From Gracilaria gracilis (taxonomy: Eukaryota > Rhodophyta > Florideophyceae > Gracilariales > Gracilariaceae): a DNA stretch of 64,000 bases. Of this stretch, positions 21,863 through 31,885 are shown in pieces. Each line of letters starts with the position of its first letter. Within the stretch, counting starts at the first letter, position 1. Location: positions 609,001-673,000 of the forward strand of contig JARGSG010000184.1 in the NCBI GenBank assembly GCA_030374805.1, given 5' to 3'. Position numbers and translations under genes: made by a program. The notes under the pieces are model-generated. The model made no database searches. It saw nothing but the letters and a program-made list of their open reading frames with translations, and had not been told where the DNA came from.

Positions 21863-24824
21863 ATGGGAGTCTCTCCGACGGGAGGAGTGTCTTCCACGTC
21901 GAAGCAGAAGACGCCCGAGGCGTTTCTGCTTCGGTACCCGACTGTTACGATCCTATCAAGGAAAATGGCAGCCACCGACGTGGATTCGGAACACTTTTGT
22001 GTTCTTTGTCGACCTTGGATACGGGCCCGTAATCCCCGTCTCTCGGATAGAATCCTGGTTATGGCCAAGCGGAACTATAAAGTTTACGCCGATCTCGGCC
22101 TTTCAGAACATTTTATGGTTCGTCAGTTGTCGGTCCTAGAAACAGGCGCTGCTCTTAACCTTATTCACAGGAAACTCATACCGCCTGTACCGTTTTCGGA
22201 GAATGCCCTTTGGGTTAACGAATGCCCCCGCAACGTTTCAGCGAGCGGTTGATATCCTCCTGGCTAGGTTGAAGTGGACCACCTGTTTGGTATACTTGGA
22301 CGACATCGTCGTCTTTTCCAATAACATGGAGGACCATCTCACCCATGTACGGGAAGTTATGACCGTTTTACGGTACGCAGGGATTACCTTGAAGCTTAAG
22401 AAGAGCGAGTTTTTCACCGAATCGGTTAAGTATTTTGGGCATATTATTCGCCCAGGGAAGCTCTCAATTGACGAGGTGCGGGTAAAATCCTTGAAAGAGG
22501 CGAACCACCCAAGAACTCAAACTGAGCTTCGATCCTTCTTAGGCCTATGTAACGTTTACCGTCGTTTCGTGCCGAACTTTTCAGATATCGCTTTGCCGTT
22601 GAACAAACTCCTGATGAAAGGAAGACCAGTGGAATTAGAACCCTTTGGCGATGCGGAAGCCTCCGCATTTGCGGCACTAATTGAAGCTGTAACGTCGCCA
22701 CCAGTCTTTGCCCTGCCGAAACCTGGCTTACCCTACGAGTTTGACACTGATGCGAGTGCGAACCAAGTTGGTTGTGCGTTGTTCCAGGTGGAAGAGTCTG
22801 GCAAACGTCACCCTATTGGGTATTGGTCGAGATCACTGAATGTGCACAAACGGAATTACTCCGTTTCGGAGAAGGAATGCCTTGCCGTTGTATGGGCCCT
22901 CTCGACGTTGAGACCATACTTGATGGGAACCCATTTTCGGGTACACACGGACCATTCTTGCCTACGCTGGCTCATGGAAATTAGCGAACCGTCGGGTCGA
23001 CTGATGAGATGGAGACTCCGACTCTCGGAATTTGACTTTGAAGTAGTGTACAAGAAAGGCTCCTTGAACTTGCAGGCAGACGCTCTATCTTGTTTTGGCA
23101 CTGCAGCAGAAGCTGAACCCACCGAGGACACGGAAGAGATATCATGCTTTATGGTTGGTGACCTCGATGAGGGGAAGACAGAAATTCTATCGGATGATGT
23201 GTGTGACGATATTCTCGCCACACAGACGGTAGAACCGGATACCGGGTCATTTGTACCGATCTCGCCCGAGGAGATGATACGGGAACAGCAGGTGGATCCC
23301 TTTTGTATACAGGTTAGGGCCCGTCTGAACGGTGGGTATAGGATACCTTTCCAGGTGAATGACCAAGGCTACTTGGTGCGAACTGTTGAAACTAACCCAC
23401 AAATGGTGGTACCTCACTCCTTACAGAGTCGCGTACTACACTTGTCTCACTATGTGAAGTTGGGAGCCCACCCGGGAGGAAGAAAGCTTTATCTAACCTT
23501 AAGAAGGGACTTCTATTGGCCCGCAATGGCGTTCGACTGTTACGCAGTCCGCCGCTCCTGTCAGGCTTGTGCCAAGAATGACGTCAAATTAAGAAAGTAC
23601 TCGAAGGAGTTAAGGTTGTTTCCCGCACGGGCACCGCTGGAGTTCGTCGCCATTGACATTCTTGGAGAATTGATTAAGACCTCTCGAGGGAACCGGTACC
23701 TACTGGTCATCACCGACAGGTTCTCTAAATTGGTTAGAACAGTGCCGCTCAAACGGATAACAGCAGCCGCTGTGGCTCAAGCGTTTGTTACCCACTGGGT
23801 CTTTGTGTATGGCCCACCGGTACAGTTACTTTCCGATAACGGCTCTCAATGCACCTTGAAGTTCTTTCAAGATGTGTGCAGGATCCTGGATATTAGGAAT
23901 TTATTCACTACGACCTATCATCCGCAAGCGAACGGACAAGTAGAAAGATTTAATCGAACCATCCTTGGTGCTTTGAGATCCTATGTGGCAGATCATCCCA
24001 AGACATGGGATCAGTTCACGGACGCTATCAAGTATGCGTACAACACCCAGGTTCATCGGGTAACAGGACTTTCACCATTTGAACTGGTACGGTCGAGGAG
24101 ACCACCTCCTCTAGCCATCGAGGCGCAGCCAACTCTGGATACGTTCCCGTCACCGGGCTTGTACCGCGATGCGTGGAAGAAATGGCTCACCAAGCTGGTA
24201 CCTGCAGCACGTGCCTCTATGGACAGGGCTCAGCTAGCCTACAAGCGCAACTTTGATAGCCGAGTTCGGAGACCGTTATCTAACTTACAGGTAGGAGATT
24301 ATGTGTTCCTTCGTAAGGAGTATTACAACCCGGAGAACGAACGCCGCCACAAGTTATCGCCGATTGCGGACGGACCCTACAAGGTTATTTCCATGTCTGG
24401 AGACACCTTCGTGCTTGACATTAATAACCAACACGAACGGATATCACGCGATCGCGTCTACAGGGCACCGAGCCCACTCCAAGAATTGGTAACGCTACCG
24501 GAAACCGGAACTGGAGCACCTGCAACACAGAAAGGAACGGAATCAAACGGGGACAGCGCGAGCCGCCCGTCGATTCTCCCAAACCAAGAAAGGGGTTTAT
24601 CGGACCTACTTGAGGTATCTGAGCTAGTCAAGGATAGCCCATCTCGCGCTCCTTCTACGCACTCAACTCGAGTTCGACCCCCGGCTACGGTAATATCAGC
24701 TGCTGAATCGCACCCTAAGGAGGGGGAGGACTCACGTAGTCGCGTTCAGGCTGCTCCGGCATCTGCTGGATTGGCTGACGTGCTTGAGCTCTCAAAGAGA
24801 CAGAAGCCCGGATCGGGAATATAG
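21863..24824 (+). pseudogene. Element B pol with protease/RT deletion
   Basis: The protease start is recognisable (VLETGAALNLIH, with ETGA where DTGA is expected). It then jumps near 22195 into the middle of the reverse transcriptase at RRMPFGLTNAPATFQ. The end of protease and the N-terminal half of RT are therefore deleted. From there one 873-residue frame runs to TAG 24822-24824 and contains CLVYLDDIVVFS (RT), EFDTDASANQVG (RNase H), an HHCC zinc finger (LHLSHY...CQACAKN), and integrase Asp in FVAIDILGE, Asp in LLSDNGSQC and Glu in GQVERFNRT. The integrase core looks intact, but the enzyme set cannot reverse transcribe. Confidence 0.88.
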
Positions 24825-25626
24825 CCGCTAACGCATACGCGTGTGGGATCCTCGGTCGAGGCGAATGTCAGTAATGAGGACGAAGTTACCCCTGCGGGGA
24901 AGACCACTGTTAGTGATGAGAACCCTCGTGGGCAACCGTCCAAGTCGTTGGCTACTTCTACGCCTCGCTCGGAAGAGGCGCAGAAGGCAAAACGTAACGA
25001 AAAGACGGTTTCCGCCGACCCGTCAATGGGTCAGCGCAGCGATTAGCCGCATGGGAAATGCCCACAGTAGGTATGAGGAGGCGGAGGATCCTTGTGGATA
25101 AGGTCGTAGAGCCTGGTTCAGAAAGGGAAGTTTATGAAAAGCATCGGAGAAGCCCTCTCAGGAGCATCGTGTGGCGCAGAAGCCCGCAGTAGGACAGCGC
25201 CGTGCACGGAAATCCCCACTCAGTGTGCAACGCCACCGTATTGGTTAGCACTCTGCCACGTGGAGTAGTGCAAACTGTTCCGATTGGTCGGCACTCGTCA
25301 AGTGCGCGCGCATGCGACGCAATACAGCGCCTTGGCCCGGCCAATCCGCCATCCTGCACAGGAAGTGTTCAAAAGCAGTATCTCCGTCGCAACGGCTCTC
25401 CCGCGTTGAGGAACAACTTCGCCTGGATCAGGAACGTCGTCGTTAGTTAAAGTTGATGCCAGCTGGGAAAAGAGGTTAGTTCACCGGACTCCGGAAGTGA
25501 AGAGCTTTCACCAGAAGCCACCTTCGTGGAGATTGGCAGCCGGAAACGGAAGTTAGCCATTCACCGTCGTGACGGTTAGCGCTCTCATCAACGAGACACC
25601 CCCACCTCACCGAAGCCAAAAACCTG
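24825..25626 (+). other. Element B region between integrase and chromodomain
   Basis: The pol frame continues after TAG 24822 for about 74 open codons (to 25046), hydrophilic and Ser/Glu-rich, then decays. It probably represents the integrase C-terminal tail that once led to the chromodomain. Confidence 0.5.
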
Positions 25627-25923
25627 TTGTTACTTGCGTGTACCCGCTCGGGTTACGTAGAGAAGCAAAGCCCAATGTCGGGAACAACCAAAAAAACCGA
25701 AGACGTCGGGTTGTACCCACAGGATTTCGTGGTCGATCGTATCGTGAAGCACGGTGTTGCCCAGGACGGGAAGGTAATCTATCGCGTCCGTTGGTACGGC
25801 TATCCCCCAGAGCAGGACACTTTGGAGCCAATTGAGCACCTTCCGAGGTCCAAGATTAGCGCTTATCACCGAAGAACCGGGTCCGCATTACCCTCAACTC
25901 TGGATAATGCCCAAGTGGGATAG
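25627..25923 (+). pseudogene. Chromodomain of element B pol C-terminus
   Basis: A short frame with a chromodomain, VVDRIVKHGVAQDGKVIYRV followed by RWYGYPPEQDTLEPIEHL. It shows the usual aromatic (Y/W) residues of the methyl-lysine pocket and the closing helix. In chromoviruses this domain is the C-terminus of integrase and is thought to target insertion to heterochromatin. It is separated from pol by stops and a frame change. Confidence 0.8.
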
Positions 25924-26303
25924 AACTGTCACCGACATGTGGTAAATATGGTGCGCCGCTACGCGGTAGGTTGCGAGGAGCTCTAAGAAGAGAAGAGAAG
26001 ACACCAATAAGGTTGGTCTTATGTACAGTATGAACAAAGAAAGAACGCACCGAATTGTCGGTTCATCGCCGTATAACGGAACTAAGAAGTAAGAAGTCAT
26101 GAAGTATCTAAGAAGATGTTGCCACGAATGGAAATGAAGTGCATCCTGGTTAGGAAATGAAGAAGGAAAAGGAAGGAAGTATGAAAGAAGCTCGAACACG
26201 AGAAAGATCCTACAGGAGGACAGAAGTAATGCCAAGCTGTGGCCTAATTGGGTTTATCGTATCTGAGTGACAGAACTACACGCCCTCAGGCACCCTGCCC
26301 AGA
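25924..26303. other. Spacer between chromodomain and antisense ORF of B
   Basis: A/G-rich, with repeated AGAAG-type runs. No coding sequence seen. It separates the convergent 3' ends of pol and the antisense gene. Confidence 0.4.
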
Positions 26304-28220
26304 CTACTGGTGACCAGCGTTGTTTCCGGGAGCCGGCGTCGCAAGACCCCAACCCGCGGGAGCTTGAGTGTCCTCCGCAGGGACCTGTGCCGCGTCAGCG
26401 CCCGTATTCGGAACACCCACGAGAGGGATGTCGTCGTCCACCACCTCGCCAACACCATGGTCTAAGGAGGGATCGACCCAGTCCGCTGGAGGCCCATAGT
26501 CAACAGAGAATACGAACCCAGTCGGGTGTCCAATCGGCATAGCCCTAGGGGCCCGCATCATTGCTCTCGCATGAGCTTCGGAGATCATTTCCCGTTCCCA
26601 CGGATCGTAGTACGCGAAGGTCCCCGAACGGGTAGATATTCTTCCCGGTGATCGGTCGTTGCCGCGAGAACCACCTTCTGGCTGCCAGTGCACCGGAATC
26701 CGCTCCCAATCGACGGCCTCGATGAAGCGTAGGAGCAGGTGAACCTCTTCCTGGTTGGAATCGGACCCCAAGGGTACAGACAGATCCTGTCGCCGGATAA
26801 TCCATCGGAGCATCGGAGGGAGATAACAGAGACGGTAATGATCGTAGGTATCCCACAGGAGATGTACCGCCACGCGGGCACCCCACTCCGCCGCAAAGAG
26901 CGTCCAGTACCCAGAGCAGGGATCGTTCAACCTTCTACAGCCTACATAGTAGAGGCATGGAGGAAGTTCGGCGTAGCACCCTCGCGGGACCTTGACATTC
27001 GCCCACCAGCTGGGAAGCGCAGCGTATCGCCCCAGCTGGGAGTTGTAGCGCAATCGCTCAGCCTCCAAGTGTGGATACGGAATCAGAAACCCTCGACGGG
27101 ACCGCAAGCTTCGCTCGAGCCGAACACGGCGCTCAAAGCTCCACAAGAAATCATTGGATGATCGCCGAAGGTATCGGAATTCCGCCCGAAGAAGGGGACG
27201 ACTCCAGAGAAGCAAACCATCAACCACGTTCGGTACCTCAGCCCTATGGGAAGACTCGCTGAACTCCGCTAATGCGTATCCGTAGGATCTCTCGTCGAAA
27301 GTTCGGAAATGTGACACGTCAAAGTCGAACCGCAACAGTACCAAGTGATCCGATTGAACACGGCTAGCACCTTCATAGGCAGTACGAGCCCACAGTGCCC
27401 TAGTGCGACTAAGAGAATCACCGCCCACACAGAACAGGTGCAGGGGATCGACCGCCTCACGGAGACGCCAGCTTCTGGACCGAACTACTTCGCGATGGAG
27501 CCCACCGGGGAGGTAACCGTTCTCAGCATACGAGTCAATAATAGCCTCGTCGGCTACGGCCGTCGGATGGAACCAAGGTGCACGGCAGTACACCTCGCCA
27601 TGCTGCCGAGGCCGTCTGAAACGGAGACTTTCCAAGCTGATCCAGCCCCTGGCCTTGACCGTTAACGACATCGCTTGCTCGGAGTTCCACGCCGCTGCGT
27701 CGATATCGGAAGCCTGAGGAGGCGCTGCGGGATCGTACCCTTGCGAGGATTGTCCGGGTTGAGCGCCCTGTTGGGAGAAGTAGCCAGGAGGTTGGTAATC
27801 AGATGGATGGTACTGCGGCTGTGCGTGAGAACCTCCTTGAGGGAGGGGCATCGAGTTAAACCCACCGAAATATCCGGACGAGCCTGCCATTTGGTAAGGA
27901 GACTACTGAGACCCCGAGGGTTGATGAGCTGGCACCATAGCTTGGGACGAATGGAACTGAGATGACGCCTGCATAGGAAGTTGTTGAAAGCCTAAGTAGG
28001 AAAGGTTCTCGACGGGAGCAGCACTCGAAAAAGCCGCCTGTGAGGCACTTGAGGAAGCGTTCCCCGGAAGCGGGTTAGTCGCGAAAGGATTCTTGCCTGG
28101 TGTAGGAGAGAAGGGTGGAGATAAGAGTTTTGGCCGCGAAGTCGGAGAAGAGTGATGTCGTGTACCACGCGTTGGTTCAGGAAGCTGTGAAGGTATTGCC
28201 AAAGTCTCGGAGTCCGCCAT
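26304..28220 (-). CDS. Antisense accessory ORF of element B (one in-frame stop)
   Basis: A minus-strand frame from ATG 28220 to 26304, about 638 codons, interrupted only by TAG 27903-27905. The N-terminal about 140 residues are low-complexity (Pro, Ser, Gln, Gly). The following about 350 residues are Arg/Leu/Trp-rich and look globular (RRGFLIPYPHLEAERL, CYLPPMLRWIIRRQDL). The C-terminus is Pro/Ala-rich. I recognise no family and see no clear sequence similarity to the antisense ORF of element A, although position and orientation are the same. The ATG is only 33 bp from the truncated 3' LTR, so transcription could start within the LTR. Confidence 0.65.
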
Positions 28221-28253
28221 TCTGAGGATCAGTATTTACGTACCGTTCGCCGG

Positions 28254-28696
28254 CGTATTTGTTGTCGTTCAACGAAGTACCGGATCTTTGTTTAGTTCAT
28301 CGTTTTCTTGGTGCAGGTCTCGCTTTCGCCTCTGTAAAGAGTTATATTTGGACATTCGTGTGTGTGTGTGTCTCGTTCCGCTATCGGCCCTGTTCCCGCC
28401 GTTGGCACGGGCCGTAGCTTCGCTCGTGTGGTTCTCCGTAGGAGCATAACACTGTCTTACGGCACCGTTCGTTCCACTTCTAGACTCGTTCTCTCTTGAT
28501 CCGTCGTCGGTCATTCCTCTCTAGGCTAACGCTCTTCTTTACCTCTGAAGGTTATTCCAGTACCGTCTTCGGTTTACACCCGGCTGCCACGCGGCACGCG
28601 CACAAGCAGAAGGCTCTACTTCTGAGTTTGCCCTTTTGCAGGAGTAGGACTCGGACACCCTGGTAGACACGTACCTTCTTTGGGGTTTGCTCTACA
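28254..28696 (+). repeat. Truncated 3' LTR of element B
   Basis: 443 bp matching the 3' part of the 5' LTR, ending CTCTACA before AAGAC 28697-28701. About 555 bp of the LTR's 5' side, and probably the polypurine tract, are missing. Confidence 0.85.
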
Positions 28697-28701
28697 AAGA
28701 C

Positions 28702-29002
28702 ACTAGACGACTACTTGCTGCGATATGTGGCGAGGACCTATGTAGAAAAATGGGGTTCTCAACATGATAATGCTGCAATTTAGACCTCTAGATTTACTAG
28801 AGACTGGTTTACGTCAAAAAATATCGAGGTTATGGACTGGTTTGCCCGTAGCCCAGATTTGAACCCAATTGAAAACCTTTGGGGCTTGCTGGCGAGGAGT
28901 GTGTACGCGGATGCAAGGTTACTGTCAGTGAAAGAGCTGGTGGACTGTATTGTGTCAGAGTGGAACAAGGAGGACCGTAATACGTGTTACAACCTTGTCT
29001 AA
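28702..29002 (+). pseudogene. Tc1/mariner transposase, 3' part
   Basis: Resumes the transposase after the AAGAC duplication. It contains the second catalytic Asp (SQHDNAAI), then a TAG where His is expected, RFTRDWF, and the signature FARSPDLNPIENLWGLL with the third acidic residue (Glu) of a DD34E-type Tc1 enzyme. It ends at TAA 29000-29002. Confidence 0.87.
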
Positions 29003-29401
29003 AGTATGACAAGGCGTTGTGCCTCTTTCTTAAAAATACAGGGAATGAAAACTGACTACTAGCGCCAATCTAGCGTGCGTAATGTGTCACAGTTGTCCAC
29101 CTGTCATGTAGAAATTTCACCCCTTGAGTAACCTTCTAGAGGATATCTTTGTTTTTGCTAAAGTTTTGGCGCTCTTACTGATTTTGTTTTATTCTCTTTT
29201 ATGCTGGCGTGAAGTGCACAGACTTTGAAGCCTCAGGAAGGGAGAATGTGTCTGCAACGGAGGAATATGTGGGGTGTCGTATAAGGATTTCACTCACTGT
29301 ACTATTACTGCATCACGAAGTAAGCTTCCTTCTCGCTCTGATTATCCCAATTCATGGGATTTTTCACCATGCCTCTTAGTACATTAGGTAGCTACACCAA
29401 G

Positions 29402-29846
29402 AAACTGCAAATAAAGTGGGTGAAAAAATAATGTGGTAACAAAATTAATGTGGCCCACACTAAAACAGGTTTTTATATTGTTTGAAAACTAAGTATATTT
29501 TCAATATATCACCTATTACGTTTTTAATATGAGCTTTTATGAGGTTCTGAGCACTTGATTTGCTGATTGTGAGCTAATGCAATTTGTTTCTTGGTTTGTT
29601 TGCTACGTATGAGTAACAACAGTGTTCTTCTTCGATTCTGCGTTGTCTTCAAGTACTTTTTTTAATAAGATTTTGAAGGTATATACCCACATTATTAACG
29701 CCTGGTTGAATTAATGGAGCCCACTTTATTTAGTTCCGAACCATAAATAAGGTGGTACCTAATTTATTGTGGGCCACATTACAATAGGTTTCCTTCCCCT
29801 CAGAATTGTTACCGTAAATAATGGAGCCCACTTTATTTGCGGTTAC
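29402..29846. mobile_element. MITE-like element with inverted termini
   Basis: The left end (AACTGCAAATAAAGTGGG) and right end (CCCACTTTATTTGCGGTT) are inverted repeats about 440 bp apart. Inside, TAATGTGGCCCACA (about 29445) pairs with TGTGGGCCACATTA (about 29778), and TAATGGAGCCCACTTTATTT occurs twice (about 29712 and 29819). It is A/T-rich and has no ORF. Superfamily and target duplication are uncertain. Confidence 0.6.
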
Positions 29847-30870
29847 TGGGTGTAGATGTCAACTTTTGTGTTGCAGAACATGTTGCAACAGGACAGAGCC
29901 TAAAAACCGGTAGAGAAACAATTCGAGGAAGGCCCATTGGACTAAAACCAATACCCCCCCTACTGTTTATAGGAGCTAAGTTGTTTGAAATGGCCACAGC
30001 GAGCTACGAGCTTCAACGCGCGTAACCTGGGCTTCAGAAGCTCTTGCGAAGGTCGCGTATTCACGACGCTGATGGCGTCGCCGAGCTCGTCTATGATTTG
30101 TTGGCGATGGAGCGAATGCATTGCTGTCGCTTTCCATCTGATTGGCTGATCTGCCGAAACGGTGCCTCTGCCGAGCTCAGACTGCCTCTGTTCGTATTTA
30201 CCTTCGCAGCTCGCTCCGCCTACACCGCCACCTTCACCATCCAAGCTCCCTCCAACCAACTTTCATCACCCAACATAATTTTCGATTGCTGGAAAGCTTC
30301 ACTTCTTGCAACCAAGCGCTACAATTCATTTTGTAGCGCTTGGTTGCAAGAAGTGTTCTACGCCTTCATTCCACGTCCCGAATAATTTACCGCGTTCATG
30401 TTTGCCGTCATTCGTTTGTGTTTGTACTCCAATTTGTGCGCAGCAACTTTATGTTGCTTCCGCTCCGAACCGCATACTTCCTGACACTCAACATATACCT
30501 TTGGCATACTCGGTACTCTGCGCGAGTTGCACTGAATTCTTAACTCATGGACTGACGCGTAGTTCGGCGACCGCCACCAAATTCATTGGTACAACACGCA
30601 ATAACTTCGCTAGAGCTGGTCTCTTGTGAGTACAGGCGGTGCTTACATATGAGCGAATGCTGTTTATTCACTTTTAACTTGTCTTGACTTTAGCTTTGCA
30701 ACTCCCAAGTTTGTTTGCTTTGCTTTGATTGTAGTACTTCAACCCTCGGCTCTTCTGTTTGGTTTCTGTCTGCAACACTATCCTTGTCTGCTGTTTCTAA
30801 TTCTTCGTGTTCCATTCTCTTATTTCCGCTTCAGCATTGCTTCCCTCGAGAACCCTTTTTCCACTTAGCA
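29847..30870. other. 5' region of the PH-pseudokinase gene
   Basis: No convincing coding sequence. Part of it (about 30110-30240) resembles 56965-57130 upstream of the second kinase remnant, so the gene family was duplicated with its 5' region. It contains the hairpin listed separately. Confidence 0.45.
30300..30355. repeat. Perfect 25-bp inverted repeat, 6-nt loop
   Basis: Arms 30300-30324 and 30331-30355 (CACTTCTTGCAACCAAGCGC... and its complement) are perfectly complementary around the loop TTCATT. Possibly a remnant of a foldback element or an RNA hairpin in the 5' region of the kinase gene. Confidence 0.85.
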
Positions 30871-31569
30871 ATGAACTACGCAGCAGTCCACGACAAAAAT
30901 GCCGATATGTACGACGGCAGGGGTTGGGTCAAAGTACGTCACACCTATTTCTCGAAGCGCAAAGTTTGGTTCATGCGCCTGTTGGGTTCCACTCTTAGTC
31001 TGCACCAGTCCATGAGGGATGCCACTGCATTGAAATACTCTTTGATTGGTTGCAAAGTCTTCTCTGGTCTACTTCCGTTGTGCTTCACGCTGAAGCTTTC
31101 GGATGGCTGCAAGCTTCGAATTTCTTGCGATTCGCGGAAAGAGGCCAGGGAGTGGAAGGAGGTTTTGTTGTGCGCCTCCAACGAAATCTTTGAGGATCAG
31201 TTTGAGCTTCTCAACCCGATCGGCGAAAACGACGGGACTGAGCTCTTCAAAGCAAAGGACCTCTTGGACCACTCTCGCGTGATGGTGCAACGCATTACTA
31301 GAGACCCATTCGATGCGCGGAACTTCGAAAATACCCAAGCTCTCAGTCGTCGATTGTACGCTGTGCAGAACCTCGGTCACCACAACTTCTTGTGGGCGCT
31401 TAGCACTTTCCACGAGGCGGACTACGCCTACATCATCTCTCGAAGACTGTCTGGCAAGAAGTTGAGTCAGATTGTGACATAACGCGGTGGTAGACTTTGC
31501 GAGTCAGAGACCAGAGACATCGCGAAGCAGATGTTGGAGGCTATTTCGTACATGCACATCAAAGGGTAT
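30871..31569 (+). pseudogene. PH-domain pseudokinase, 5' half
   Basis: From ATG 30871 (MNYAAVHDKN). Residues about 15-105 look like a PH domain: GWVKVRHTYFSKRKVWFMRL, a central beta region, and the C-terminal helix with the conserved Trp (KEAREWKEVLLCA). PH domains bind membrane phosphoinositides. A kinase N-lobe follows, but the glycine loop is degenerate (IGENDGTELFKAKD) and the VAIK lysine is replaced (VMVQRI). The frame has TAA 31480-31482, where the second copy at about 57315 has an AAA-type codon. It then continues GGRLCESETRDIAKQMLEAI, to the point where element C is inserted after GGTAT. The rest of the gene is at 37203-37900. Confidence 0.8.
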
Positions 31570-31833
31570 TGTAGTGGATGAAGGCATCCACTTCGGCACT
31601 GAAGTAGATATAGACATCCACTTCAGCACCATAGCTCCACCAAGGATTGCTGCACCCACGCTCGGGTGGCATTACCTCCTACATAGTTAGTGTACCGTAG
31701 TAGTTTTCTGAAGCAGAAAACATCGGCAGTGGTGTACTTAAGACACCACATCTCTACCTCTTCAGTAAAATCAGAGGCATCGAACCTCAACACTCAGCAC
31801 CCCTCTTGCGCATTGCAACCACACAAGCGCACA
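31570..31833 (+). repeat. 5' LTR of element C
   Basis: 264 bp, TGTAGTGGATG...CGCACA, apparently identical to 36939-37202. Confidence 0.95.
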
Positions 31834-31838
31834 GTGAT

Positions 31839-31848
31839 CACTGCCGAT
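31839..31848 (+). promoter_or_regulatory. Candidate self-priming site of element C
   Basis: CACTGCCGAT lies five bases after the LTR and is an exact 10-base complement of ATCGGCAGTG in the LTR (31722-31731). No TGG-starting tRNA site abuts the LTR. This resembles the Tf1 arrangement, where the transcript's own 5' end primes. Confidence 0.4.
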
Positions 31849-31885
31849 ACTGGTTGTATCGCGTTTCGCTTGTTCGATCACCACA

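Larger units (their letters stand above)
18615..28696 (+). mobile_element. Ty3/gypsy chromovirus B, nested and defective
   Basis: A 10.1-kb retrotransposon inserted in a Tc1/mariner transposase gene. The 5' LTR (18615-19611) begins TGTGGAGC and ends CTCTACA. The 3' LTR keeps only its last 443 bp (28254-28696). AAGAC flanks both ends. Between them lie gag, a fused protease/RT fragment, RNase H, integrase, a chromodomain in another frame, and an antisense gene. Internal deletions make it non-autonomous. Confidence 0.92.
17665..29299 (+). mobile_element. Tc1/mariner element split by element B
   Basis: The left terminus (17665-17688, CAGTGCGCGAAACGGCTATA) and right terminus (29276-29299, read inward as CAGTGAGTGAAATCCTTATA) are imperfect inverted repeats. 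They are flanked by TA at 17663-17664 and 29300-29301, the Tc1/mariner target duplication. Without the 10-kb nested element B and one AAGAC copy, the transposon is about 1.55 kb, typical for the superfamily. The transposase is broken. Confidence 0.87.
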
